From assembly GCF_052156535.1 (NCBI RefSeq), contig NZ_JBQKUP010000028.1, positions 112,373 to 176,372 on the forward strand: a stretch of DNA of 64,000 nucleotides, given 5' to 3'. Made by a program: the position numbers and the translations under genes. The DNA comes from Nitrospira_E sp052156535. Lineage in GTDB: Bacteria > Nitrospirota > Nitrospiria > Nitrospirales > UBA8639. Positions 1 through 8,141 of this stretch are shown here, piece by piece. Position 1 is the stretch's first letter, and each line of letters opens with the position of its first letter. Below the pieces are notes generated by a model. That model did no database searches, was not told the DNA's origin, and saw nothing but the letters and a program-made list of their open reading frames with translations.

Positions 1-94
1 AGCCGTGACGGATGCGGAAATCCCCGCACTGTTCCCGAAAGGGCATCGTGCAGTAAAACCTTATCTACGCTTTACCCCGCAACCCAACCGTTAG
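1..94 (+). CDS. C-terminal fragment of an unrecognised protein, cut by the window edge
   Basis: The frame starting at base 2 is open to a TAG at 92-94 and reads 30 residues ending in TPQPNR. The residues are mixed and not low-complexity, but there is too little to recognise a family. It may be a real gene end or a chance open frame. The strong hairpin just downstream carries its T-run on the other strand, so it gives no support for this gene. Confidence 0.3.
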   Translation, partial: AVTDAEIPALFPKGHRAVKPYLRFTPQPNR

Positions 95-103
95 AGCTTC
101 TGA

Positions 104-144
104 AAAAAAGTTGAGGCAGCGCCATACACATGTGGCGCTGCCTC
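104..144 (-). terminator. Strong intrinsic terminator read on the minus strand
   Basis: Bases 113-124 and 133-144 form a perfect 12-bp inverted repeat around an 8-nt loop. On the left flank lies a run of seven A residues (103-109), which becomes a U-run 3 nt after the stem when transcribed leftward. This is a textbook Rho-independent layout for minus-strand transcription. The right flank has no T-run, so it is not bidirectional. It would terminate transcripts coming from the minus-strand genes to its right. Confidence 0.8.
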
Positions 145-472
145 CTGTGACGCATCCAATCATTTTCTCTCCGCATCCCCTCCCAATTGCTCAAGGAGTC
201 AGGTTCACACATGACTACCTTAACTACGATTATCCCACGGATGACAGGGGGTACCTTCAGAATCGCAAGTGTCCCAAGACCACCCAAAGTCAGAAGAACA
301 AGTACACTCAAGTTCTGTACGGGGGAGACCGCTGACAGACAAGTGAAATATCCCACACAGGACTCGCTTCCGTTCAACCCTTCTCAGAAGACGCTTCAAA
401 ATTGAGAAACATCTGTGGGCATTCAAGAGAAACGTTGAAAAACGACAAGAACGAATTGCAGAAAAAGATCAG
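145..472. other. Gap with no convincing gene; possible broken reading frame
   Basis: No full gene is supported. On the plus strand an ATG at 211, with an AAGGAG about 12 nt upstream, opens 64 codons. A different frame is open from 347 to a TAG at 623-625 and reads as a basic, coiled-coil-like stretch followed by a plausible soluble tail, but it has no good start. The two could be pieces of one frameshifted gene. That tail overlaps the minus-strand zinc-ribbon candidate, so only one of them is likely real. Confidence 0.3.
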
Positions 473-817
473 TCAAGATTGATGGGTCTCAAACAGGGCC
501 ACATGCAACTCATAGGTATGATGACAGGAGCCACATTTGAATTCTACCGCAGACTGTTCGATATGGACCAAGCTGACCCTGACATCCTGAGGATGATTCT
601 GAACACATCCTTGAAGCAGAAATAGTTTCTGACGCGCAATTTCGGTACCCGACTCCGTGGACACGGGGGCCTGCGGAAGGGTTAAACGATGGCGCATCCG
701 ACAATTCGTACAGAGCACACCGACAATGTGGGGGGGAGAAACAAGCTTAACATTCAGACAAAGCGGGTGTACTGAGAAACATTGCTGAAGAAAGGCTCCG
801 CTTTTATGCACACTCAT
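473..817 (-). CDS. Candidate small zinc-ribbon protein
   Basis: This 114-codon minus-strand frame has two CxxC knuckles (LCTNC near residue 43 and FKCGSC near residue 95) in a hydrophobic-polar pattern like small zinc ribbons. The leftward terminator near position 113 would suit a minus-strand transcript, though it is about 330 bp downstream. No family is recognised. A plus-strand open frame (347-625) overlaps its 3' half, so the assignment is tentative. Confidence 0.4.
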   Translation of the reverse strand: MSVHKSGAFLQQCFSVHPLCLNVKLVSPPHIVGVLCTNCRMRHRLTLPQAPVSTESGTEIARQKLFLLQGCVQNHPQDVRVSLVHIEQSAVEFKCGSCHHTYELHVALFETHQS

Positions 818-903
818 GCGTTTAATCCCATCAATTCTTTTGTGTGAAAATTCCTATCACCACGGTGAGGATCTCATGCTGACTTCTGTGAACTGAACCA
901 TAC

Positions 904-1356
904 CTAGCCGGAAAGTCCGCGTTGAAACGGATCGGGGGGTTGGGGAATTTGACAGAGCTCCCGCACCCAATGGCGCAAGACCCCCTCTTTGTCAAAGGTC
1001 AAAACATACATAAAACAATAGACTTTTTCACGTGGGCCACCTTGAGCCCCACCCATCAAGCTTCCAGCCTGCTTACCCAAGGCTTTGACTCCGGACGGAT
1101 CCAATTCACTTTCGGACATCGCAAACCTGTACGTCCAAGTGGTCTTGTCCGAAAGCAATGGATCTTTAACTATATGAGGTTTTCCCAGCTTCTCTTTGAT
1201 ATCCGACTGCGTTAACACCCCCACGCCATCATCGAAATAGCTATCACGCCAGTGAGAACAGGCTGCGAGTGTGAGACAGAGCATAAGGACTACCCATGGA
1301 ATAAGTTGGCTCACAACAAGACGATGAGGCATCGCACTACCGGATAATTCAGTCAT
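904..1356 (-). CDS. Lipoprotein with SmpA/BamE-like small domain
   Basis: The product is a small envelope lipoprotein of about 150 residues. A hydrophobic signal segment ends in the lipobox LTLAAC, so the mature protein should begin with a lipidated Cys. After it, the stretch GVLTQSDIKEKLGKPH followed by a TWTYRF segment resembles the SmpA/OmlA (BamE-like) fold, where a short helix pair precedes a 'w.Y' strand. The ATG at 1356 is chosen because it overlaps the stop of the upstream membrane-protein gene (ATGACTGA), indicating translational coupling. A later ATG (1332) is also possible. Function beyond 'outer-membrane-associated lipoprotein' is not established. Confidence 0.75.
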   Translation of the reverse strand: MTELSGSAMPHRLVVSQLIPWVVLMLCLTLAACSHWRDSYFDDGVGVLTQSDIKEKLGKPHIVKDPLLSDKTTWTYRFAMSESELDPSGVKALGKQAGSLMGGAQGGPREKVYCFMYVLTFDKEGVLRHWVRELCQIPQPPDPFQRGLSG

Positions 1357-1621
1357 CCCCCTTGCCTTGTGAACCCACAAAACAGGCCTTCACTAATGCA
1401 AACACTTGTGCGACTAAGCCCGTCGCAATCATCCCTAAAGCGGTCGGAAGCATGGGAGAGCCAGGATGTTCTAATCCATGAATACCCAGCATAAATCCTA
1501 CAGCGACACACAGAATCCCAATGACTCTGGCAATCATAACGGAACGACGTCTCCCGGTCGATGTTGAAACAGGAGGAGACTTCTCTGAGGAAGAAGGACT
1601 ATTGACAGGTTCTCTTGCCAT
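1349..1621 (-). CDS. Small two-helix membrane protein
   Basis: This 90-residue protein has a polar, Ser/Pro-rich N-terminus of about 25 residues, a Arg-rich GRRRS patch, then two hydrophobic segments (about 30-47 and 57-78). It looks like a small inner-membrane protein with cytoplasmic N-terminus by the positive-inside rule. It lies 10 bp after the EttA-like gene on the same strand and overlaps the lipoprotein gene downstream, so the three probably form one transcript. No family is recognised. Confidence 0.6.
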   Translation of the reverse strand: MAREPVNSPSSSEKSPPVSTSTGRRRSVMIARVIGILCVAVGFMLGIHGLEHPGSPMLPTALGMIATGLVAQVFALVKACFVGSQGKGDD

Positions 1622-1631
1622 CCTTATTCCA

Positions 1632-3317
1632 TCAGGATTTGGTCAGTTTTCTGTATCGAATTTGATGGGGATGTTCTGCAGCCTTCCCTAATCGCTTTTT
1701 GCGATTAGCCTCATATTCACTGTAATTGCCTTCATACCAACTCACCTGGCTGTTCCCTTCAAAGGCTAATATATGGGTGGCCACACGATCCAGAAACCAT
1801 CGGTCATGACTGCTGATCACCGCACATCCTCCGAAATGATTCAAGCCCTCCTCTAAAGCCCGCAGAGTGTTGACATCCAGATCGTTCGTCGGCTCATCCA
1901 GCAATAACAGGTTCGCACCCTCTTTCAGCGTGCGGGCTAAATGCACCCGGTTGCGTTCTCCTCCTGACAAATCCTTCACCATTTTTTGTTGATCAGATCC
2001 TGAAAAATTAAACCGGGACACATACCCCCGCGAATTCACTTCCATCTTTCCTAATGTAACAGTTTCTTTTCCATCAGAAATACATTCCCAGACGTTCAAA
2101 TTACCATCAATCTCGCGATTCTGATCTACATAGCCCAATGTTACCGTTTCACCCAAAGTCAGATTGCCGGTATCCGGCTTAACCAACCCCGCAATAATTT
2201 TAAACAGGGTGGATTTTCCAGCCCCATTCGGCCCAACCACACCGACGATACCCCCTTTGGGAAGAGAAAATGAGAGATTATCAAACAGCAGGGAATCCCC
2301 ATAGCTCTTCGAGAGATTGGTGGCTTCCACCACGACATCACCAAGACGCGGGCCGGAAGGAATATAAATCTCCAAATCGTCTGTTTGTTGGCTCTGCTCT
2401 TCACTCACTAATTGTTCATATTTCGTTACACGGGCTTTCCCCTTAGCCTGGCGGCCTTTGGGAGACATGCGAATCCATTCCAGTTCCCGTTCCAACGTTT
2501 TTTGTCGTTTTGACTCGGATTTTTCCTCCTGCGCCAGCCTCGCCTGTTTCTGCTCCAACCAGGAAGAATAGTTGCCCTGGAAGGGAATCCCTTGCCCACG
2601 GTCCAACTCCAGGATCCACCCAGCCACATTGTCTAAAAAATACCGGTCATGGGTCACCGCAATCACAGTGCCCTTATATTCCTGAAGGTGTTGCTCCAAC
2701 CACCCCACCGTCTCCGCATCCAAATGGTTTGTGGGCTCGTCAAGCAGCAAGATGTCGGGTTCCTGGATCAGCAACCGGCACAAAGCCACCCTCCGACGTT
2801 CGCCGCCTGACAAGAGGTCAACTTTGGTATCCGGTGGTGGACAGCGGAGAGCATCCATGGCGATCTCCAACTGATGTTCCAATTCCCATCCGTTGACCGC
2901 TTCGATTTGCTCTTGCAGTCTGCCCTGCCGCTCAAGCAATTTTTCCATCTCTTCAGGACTCACATCTCCCGAAAAGGCCTGACTGATCTCTTCGTAATCC
3001 CGGAGTAATTTGGCAACCTCGGCCCGCCCTTCTTCAACGACTTCTTTCACCGTTTTCCCAGGCTCCAAATACGGCTCCTGTTCAAAGAGTCCGATGGAAT
3101 ACCCCTTCGAGAAAGTAATTTTCCCGATATAATTGGTATCCACGCCGGCAATAATTCTGAGAAGGGTACTCTTTCCCGATCCATTTAATCCCAAAACCCC
3201 GATTTTTGCCCCGTAAAAAAATGAGAGATAGATATCCTTCAAGACCTGCTTTTTCGGGGGATGGATGCGGCCCACACCCACCAAAGAAAAAATAATTTGT
3301 CGATCATTCGTACTCAT
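1632..3317 (-). CDS. ettA: ABC-F ATPase, energy-dependent translational throttle EttA
   Basis: This soluble ABC-F protein has two nucleotide-binding domains and no membrane segment. Walker A motifs GLNGSGKST (N-half) and GPNGAGKST (C-half) are each paired with a signature LSGGER. Walker B segments are LLLDEPTNHLD and LLLDEPTNDLD. Between the halves lies a charged linker (EEKSESKRQKTLERELEW) typical of the P-site tRNA-interaction motif. EttA binds the ribosomal E site and senses the ATP/ADP ratio to gate the first steps of elongation. Length 561 is close to the E. coli protein. The start is an ATG at 3317. Confidence 0.95.
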   Translation of the reverse strand: MSTNDRQIIFSLVGVGRIHPPKKQVLKDIYLSFFYGAKIGVLGLNGSGKSTLLRIIAGVDTNYIGKITFSKGYSIGLFEQEPYLEPGKTVKEVVEEGRAEVAKLLRDYEEISQAFSGDVSPEEMEKLLERQGRLQEQIEAVNGWELEHQLEIAMDALRCPPPDTKVDLLSGGERRRVALCRLLIQEPDILLLDEPTNHLDAETVGWLEQHLQEYKGTVIAVTHDRYFLDNVAGWILELDRGQGIPFQGNYSSWLEQKQARLAQEEKSESKRQKTLERELEWIRMSPKGRQAKGKARVTKYEQLVSEEQSQQTDDLEIYIPSGPRLGDVVVEATNLSKSYGDSLLFDNLSFSLPKGGIVGVVGPNGAGKSTLFKIIAGLVKPDTGNLTLGETVTLGYVDQNREIDGNLNVWECISDGKETVTLGKMEVNSRGYVSRFNFSGSDQQKMVKDLSGGERNRVHLARTLKEGANLLLLDEPTNDLDVNTLRALEEGLNHFGGCAVISSHDRWFLDRVATHILAFEGNSQVSWYEGNYSEYEANRKKRLGKAAEHPHQIRYRKLTKS

Positions 3318-3550
3318 GCCGTTGGCTCCAATCAGTTCTCACACGATCTAAGATTTGTCAGGGTTGCAAGAAAGCACATGCAGATGCCAACCTTACCAAA
3401 GGAATACGAAGATTCACAATGCAGGGCGGCAAATGGGCCCCTTTCCTTACAAAATGTGACTGGGATATGCTGCCCATAATGAAAAGGATCCGTCATGGAA
3501 ACACGCCATTGAATTACAGGCGAGACAGAGTATGATAAAGAAAAGCCCAC

Positions 3551-4201
3551 ATGACCCAGGTCCTTCAGATCGTGAAACACGCTCAAGTATCTCGCTCAAC
3601 ATCTTGTCCATCTAAATTTAGATCTACCACCTTGCCCAACACCATCAAATACTGTGCTCAATGTGGAGGCGTTGTTGAAGAAAAAATTCCTTCGGGTGAA
3701 TCCCTTCTCAGAGCCGTTTGTCCCTCCTGCCATACCATCCACTATGAAAACCCCAAGATCGTGGCGGGCAGTATTCCTGAATGGGAAGACAAAATTCTCC
3801 TATGCCGACGGGCCATCGAACCTCGTTTAGGGCTCTGGACCTTTCCGGCTGGATTTATGGAATTAGGCGAGAGCACCGAAGAGGCGGCAACCCGGGAAAC
3901 CCTTGAAGAAGCGCACGCGGAAATCACCATTCATAGTTTATTTGGTATATTTAGCCTTCCACATGTTTCTCAAGTCTATGTGGTCTACCGGGCCCATCTA
4001 CAAAACCTGAACTTTAAACCGGGTCCGGAAAGCCTGGAGGTCCAACTGATTTCCCTAGCCGACATCCCCTGGAAGGATCTGGCATTCCCTGTCATCCATG
4101 AATCATTAAGTCGATACGTCAAGGATATCCAAACCTCCACCTCTCAAACCCATTCTTCCGTCGTCCCCACCCAAAAGCCTCCGTCCTTTTATTCATCCTA
4201 A
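3551..4201 (+). CDS. NUDIX hydrolase with N-terminal zinc ribbon
   Basis: A zinc ribbon (CAQCG ... CPSCH, residues about 35-60) precedes a NUDIX domain. The Nudix box reads GFMELGESTEEAATRETLEE, matching G-x5-E-x7-REUxEExGU. This layout is shared with NudC-like NAD(H)/mRNA-cap pyrophosphatases and with the shorter zinc-ribbon ADP-ribose/NADH-type hydrolases; the NudC SQPWPFPxS signature is absent, so the substrate is uncertain. A low-complexity Ser/Thr/Pro tail of about 25 residues follows. There is no strong ribosome-binding site at the ATG at 3551 and the first 30 residues look non-conserved, so the true start may be further in. Confidence 0.85.
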   Translation: MTQVLQIVKHAQVSRSTSCPSKFRSTTLPNTIKYCAQCGGVVEEKIPSGESLLRAVCPSCHTIHYENPKIVAGSIPEWEDKILLCRRAIEPRLGLWTFPAGFMELGESTEEAATRETLEEAHAEITIHSLFGIFSLPHVSQVYVVYRAHLQNLNFKPGPESLEVQLISLADIPWKDLAFPVIHESLSRYVKDIQTSTSQTHSSVVPTQKPPSFYSS

Positions 4202-5137
4202 CCATTGGCCAAGGAGACCGTGTAGATGTCCGGACGGGACCTCTCTACGAAATGCCGTGCCAACCTGAGTATTTCCCCCGTAGAGACGTTCCGGTGGAAC
4301 GTCCTCTTTCCCTTCTCGTCATGGAAAAAAATTCCGGCTAACAACCGACTGGAATGACAACATGGGAAAATTTCTGCGGCCGTCCGGGGCCGTCGGAATG
4401 TTGCCTATCACACTTGTGTCTCCAACTCTGGTGACAACGTGATTTCCTGTGTTGCCGGGTTTCGCCCCGGCGGTCGAGGTCCCCTTCTTTCGGGAAAAGG
4501 ACCCAAAACCAGTGACGCCCCGTCCGGCCGCATTGGATGGGACGGACGCGAGTACTAGGAGGGCGGGCCAACTCGCTGCCCTCACACAAGGCCCGCCGGA
4601 TGAACTGCGCGTCCATCCCTGATGCCTAGCGGCAGGCATCGGACCAAGGGAAGAGGGAAGAGTGAGGAGGGGAAACCTCAAACGGTGCCTAGTGCGAGGT
4701 AGAGGCGCAGAGCAATTCCTGCCAACTCATAGACAGAAGGACAGATCGGATAATGGATGGGCCAGAAAGCATCCTGCATGATGCATCAATCGACGAGTCA
4801 TCTCTGCAGCTTGTCGGCAGGGATCTTTCTTGTGTTTCGCCCGACGAAGCAAGCACCAGATTTGTACTCAGGCCTTGAAAACAACTTCCTTCCAGTTTAG
4901 TGTCTTTGGATGGCTCATCCGTGCACCTTCAATTTCCCCAGAATTCCTTTTATGGGTTTCTCCAAGAAAGGGAAACCAGGTGCAGCAGATTTACCGTGCA
5001 TATCCTTTCCATACCTATCCAAGACTAGGCATGAATTGGTTCGTCTTTTGGTTTTTCCAACTTTTTCCCACGTTTACCCTCTTTTGTTTATTCAACGGTT
5101 AATGGTGATGGACTGCAGACCACGAGAAAATTAGCAA
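4202..5137. repeat. Non-coding stretch with structured intergenic element
   Basis: No credible gene is seen here. The left half is packed with hairpins: 4285-4292/4296-4303 (8-bp perfect stem, 3-nt loop), 4454-4459/4466-4471 (GC-rich stem), and 4621-4626/4635-4640. The hairpin at 4285 is followed by a pyrimidine tract and may end the NUDIX transcript. The minus-strand frame 4319-4681 is open for 120 codons but has low-information Arg/Ser/Pro composition, as seen when repeat elements are translated. I associate this type of sequence with dispersed repeats in Nitrospira-like genomes; no second copy is present in the window. 4700-5137 is unremarkable. Confidence 0.5.
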
Positions 5138-5929
5138 ATGTGGAACAAATTGATCGAAATAGCGCAAAATCCTATTACAACCTTGGCCTTAAGCTTAATC
5201 AGTATTTTGCTCGCCGTTATCCTATATGGAAAGAGTAGACGAGTTAAGGACCCAAAATATTATGTTGAAAGCAACACAATCATTGAAGGGCTGGAAACCG
5301 AACTTGACGAGATAGAGGTAAGGTTCAAGGGCATCCCACAAACTCGCCTCACAAGATCGTTGATCTTTTTTTGGAACGCAGGAAAAGGGACAATCGACCG
5401 CGACGATCTGGTACCATTGGACCCTCTGAGGTTAATAGTTCCTTCTAATACGAAACTTCTTGATGCACGAGTTGTGAAAACATCGAGTCCATCAAACGAG
5501 TTCGGTATAGTCAAGGTGAACCAGGAAGTGGGTGAAAATCACGAGGGCGGAGTTATCCTAGACTTCCATTATCTTGATTTGGAGGAAGGTGGAGTGATTC
5601 AGCTGATACACACTGGGAACAGACAGACAAAAATTCAAATGAAGGGAAAGATTAAGGGCGTGAAAGCGTTAGGCATTACTTTGCCAATTGCAAGAATACT
5701 CTACAATACATCTCCCTACCTCTTGAAAGTAATCATGCGCAGCCGATTATATGCTTGGCAAACTTCGCTTTTTTATTCATTTTTTGGGGTTTACCTCTTA
5801 GTCACACCGATAATTTCTGACGTAGCTTGGTATGTTGCTTTGCTGGCTCCATTTTTCTTCTTTGTCGCTTGGTTAATACATTTCATGTTTGTCTCAAGCA
5901 GACTGCCCCATCATCTGACAGAGGTGTAA
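5138..5929 (+). CDS. Membrane-anchored protein of unknown function
   Basis: The 263-residue product has one N-terminal transmembrane helix (about 14-31), a soluble domain of about 165 residues rich in beta-strand-like segments, and two C-terminal helices (about 208-225 and 231-250). The topology would place the soluble part on one side between anchor helices. I do not recognise the family. The DNA here is richer in A+T than the flanking genes, and the gene stands alone after a repeat-filled gap, so it may be an accessory gene. The ATG at 5138 has only a weak ribosome-binding site. Confidence 0.7.
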   Translation: MWNKLIEIAQNPITTLALSLISILLAVILYGKSRRVKDPKYYVESNTIIEGLETELDEIEVRFKGIPQTRLTRSLIFFWNAGKGTIDRDDLVPLDPLRLIVPSNTKLLDARVVKTSSPSNEFGIVKVNQEVGENHEGGVILDFHYLDLEEGGVIQLIHTGNRQTKIQMKGKIKGVKALGITLPIARILYNTSPYLLKVIMRSRLYAWQTSLFYSFFGVYLLVTPIISDVAWYVALLAPFFFFVAWLIHFMFVSSRLPHHLTEV

Positions 5930-6057
5930 CTTGCTAAATCTAGGGAGCACACAATAACAGGTCTTGTCATGTGGGTACACTTCTCTTCTACCATTTAGCG
6001 GGAAAAATGATATCAGACATCTTAATCGAAGAGGCTTGAGCAGATTTTTCCCAATCT

Positions 6058-6600
6058 CTAGCGATCGATCGACAAAAATTTCTTACCCGTTTGGTGTTGT
6101 TCCAATCCCAACAAGGCGGTTTTGATGGGCAGTCCACCTCCGTAACCGACCAGTTTTCCATTAGATCCGATTACCCGATGGCACGGGACGATAATAGACA
6201 CAGGGTTTTGGCCATTGGCGGCTCCCACAGCTCGTGAGGCTTTCGGGCTGCCAACCTGTTGAGCAATTTCTCCGTACGACACCGTTCGGCCATAGGGAAT
6301 ACGTTGCAGGGCCTTCCAGACATGACGTTGAAAAGGGGTCCCTTGAAGGTTCAATGTGATCTGAAACCGTGTCCGTGAACCGTCAAAATATTCCTCCAGT
6401 TGCGCCAGCACCGCGTAAAACGGCTCACGGGACTGTGTCCATGTCGGCTGGATGTCCAGAGGGTGGGCTCCATCTTGAAACTGCAGACCCTGCAACCCAT
6501 CTGAGTTTCCCACCAAAAGAAGGCGGCCAACCGGACTCGGACTAATCCAGTAAAAAATCCCGGAATCCTTGGAGGATTTTTGGGGCAATGGTGGCTTCAC
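6058..6600 (-). CDS. ogt: Methylated-DNA--protein-cysteine methyltransferase
   Basis: Suicidal DNA repair protein that transfers methyl groups from O6-methylguanine to its own cysteine. The active-site loop is IIVPCHRVIGSNGKLVGYGGG-like (Cys in PCHRV), preceded by the helix-turn-helix RIPYGRTVSYGEIAQQVG and the Arg finger region ASRAVGAANGQNP. The N-terminal half (FYWISPSPVGRLLLV) is the small Ogt ribonuclease-like domain. At 180 residues it is full length for the family. The start is a GTG at 6600, supported by a GGAGG about 10 nt upstream; no upstream ATG is available. Confidence 0.93.
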   Translation of the reverse strand: MKPPLPQKSSKDSGIFYWISPSPVGRLLLVGNSDGLQGLQFQDGAHPLDIQPTWTQSREPFYAVLAQLEEYFDGSRTRFQITLNLQGTPFQRHVWKALQRIPYGRTVSYGEIAQQVGSPKASRAVGAANGQNPVSIIVPCHRVIGSNGKLVGYGGGLPIKTALLGLEQHQTGKKFLSIDR

Positions 6601-6695
6601 TATCCTGATCCTCCCGTTTATCGCAGATGAAACTGTTTAGGGTGCGGCCGAATTGAAGATGGACAGGCCGACGAACATTCTCATATGATCGAATC

Positions 6696-7163
6696 ATGTC
6701 CATTCAGCAACATTTGAGTCAATGGTGTCAAACCAGAGGACTCTCTCTGGCCGACCTGAGTCAACAAACGGGCGTGGCCCTGACGAATTTACAGGATTTT
6801 CAAAAGGGCAACTGGGACCCTCCGTTGTCCACGATGGCGTTGATTGCAGAATCCTTGAATGTGCCTGAGCCCTGGCTCCATCATGATCCACGGACCCTTC
6901 TGCGATTATGGAATGACTCTGAGGAAGATAATCCGGAACTTCCGAGCACCTCTTCTCCCGATCCCCTATTTCAACGAATTATCCAAACCAGCCGCGATTA
7001 CCAAGACCTCTTCGTCCTGCTCACAAGCCTGCTGCACCACGGTGATCCCAAATTAATTCGCGCCGCTCAGGTTAACCTCCAAAGCCTTTTTAAGCAGGTG
7101 CGCCCCACCACTGTCCCCTGGGGGTCGAGACCTCCAGGACACTTCGAACCTCCCAACGATTAA
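6696..7163 (+). CDS. XRE-family helix-turn-helix regulator
   Basis: Residues about 6-62 form a Cro/C1-type helix-turn-helix: LSLADLSQQTGVALTNLQDF, then PPLSTMALIAESLNV. The remainder (about 65-155) is acidic, then helical, and has no recognised ligand domain. The gene is divergent from ogt with about 95 bp between, so it could act on the shared region, but no clear operator repeat was found. DNA binding is well supported; target and signal are unknown. Confidence 0.75.
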   Translation: MSIQQHLSQWCQTRGLSLADLSQQTGVALTNLQDFQKGNWDPPLSTMALIAESLNVPEPWLHHDPRTLLRLWNDSEEDNPELPSTSSPDPLFQRIIQTSRDYQDLFVLLTSLLHHGDPKLIRAAQVNLQSLFKQVRPTTVPWGSRPPGHFEPPND

Positions 7164-7217
7164 CCACCCAAACCCTCTTACCCAAAGGTTGAGTTGAACC
7201 AATGAAAGAAATGGCTG

Positions 7218-7622
7218 TTATGAAAATGGGACAGGAACGGGAGAAGAACCAACGTAACCGACCAAAGCCCTTTGCACGGTTTGGAGAAGCTCATCAACAG
7301 TAAAGGGTTTTTGCAGGGTGCAGATCGGCTGGAATATTTGGTGAGGACCCTTCATTCGTCCACCAGATGCAGGAATATTTCCCGTCAGAGTGATCATCGG
7401 AATACTAGAAGATTGTTCAAGAACAGGTGCAGTGAGTTCGTCCTCTCTTTCTTCCATCGCCAATACATCCATAATAATCAAGGACGCTTGGAAATTTTCA
7501 TGATTTTGGAGTCCCTCCCGGCAGGACCCTGCGGCCATGACCGTATACCCGGCCGTTTCCAAAGAAAGAGAAACGGACTCCCTCACCTGGATATCATCAT
7601 CAATCAGCAAAATTCGATTCAT
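7218..7622 (-). CDS. Stand-alone response-regulator receiver domain
   Basis: A CheY-like receiver with no output domain (134 residues). The acidic pocket is IDDD (residues 7-9), the phospho-acceptor Asp lies in IIMDVLAM (near residue 52), followed by ITLTG (Thr) and LQKPF (conserved Lys-Pro). No kinase gene is adjacent. The loop after the phospho-Asp is atypical (VLAMEERED rather than a short 'MPxMDG'), so it may be an orphan signalling relay. It could serve the hybrid kinase farther away, but that is only a guess. Confidence 0.8.
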   Translation of the reverse strand: MNRILLIDDDIQVRESVSLSLETAGYTVMAAGSCREGLQNHENFQASLIIMDVLAMEEREDELTAPVLEQSSSIPMITLTGNIPASGGRMKGPHQIFQPICTLQKPFTVDELLQTVQRALVGYVGSSPVPVPFS

Positions 7623-8016
7623 GTGTAAACCAAAAGTTATTCACAAATAAAAATGCTCGTTACCCTTGAAAATGGCGCAATTTCGTCGCCCCCAATTTAC
7701 GAGCAATTTATGTTCCTTCCAAATTAAAATTGTCGGTCAATAAAATTTTCTTTAAAAATCAAAACTTACACCATTACTTCAGAAATAATTTAGTGACCGC
7801 CATGAAGGAGGAAACCTGCAACATGCAGGGTTTATCATTCACCGTTCTCCCCATCATCCCCCCTAATGAACCTCCAAACCACCTGACTGGTCCAGGAGCC
7901 AGCCGAGCACTCCTCGAACAATCCTTAAAATTTGTGTAAGTGGGAGTGTTGAATAATAAAGATTTTCAAGGGAAAATTTGCCCAGGATTAGATTTCTCAT
8001 CAAAGGCTCCGGGTCG
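7623..8016. other. AT-rich gap, possible very small ORF
   Basis: No established gene. One small plus-strand frame (ATG at 7823 to TAA at 7937-7939, 38 codons) has a perfect AAGGAGG at 7805-7811, but the 11-nt spacing is long and the peptide is proline-rich without recognisable features. Treat it as a weak candidate only. Confidence 0.25.
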
Positions 8017-8130
8017 GTTCAAAAAGTCCGTCCAGCAAGGCCGCAGCCGTTTTTACGCGCGGAGCGTACGCGTAGTACGTGAGCACGGAAAAATGGCGAG
8101 AACGCCGCTGGCGGCTTTTTTCAACAGACC
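8017..8130. repeat. Dispersed palindromic intergenic repeat
   Basis: The element is bounded by imperfect inverted ends: 'ttcaaaaagtccg' on the left and 'cggcttttttcaacag' on the right. The inner flanks also pair (gtccagcaaggccgc versus gccgctggcgg). The centre holds nested palindromic pieces (gcgtacgcgtagtacg). I recognise the general pattern as a dispersed repeat seen in Nitrospira-like and some other genomes; this is from memory. The right arm sits 12 bp past the stop of the minus-strand transporter gene and could also work as its terminator. Confidence 0.6.
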
Positions 8131-8141
8131 CTAAGTGGACA

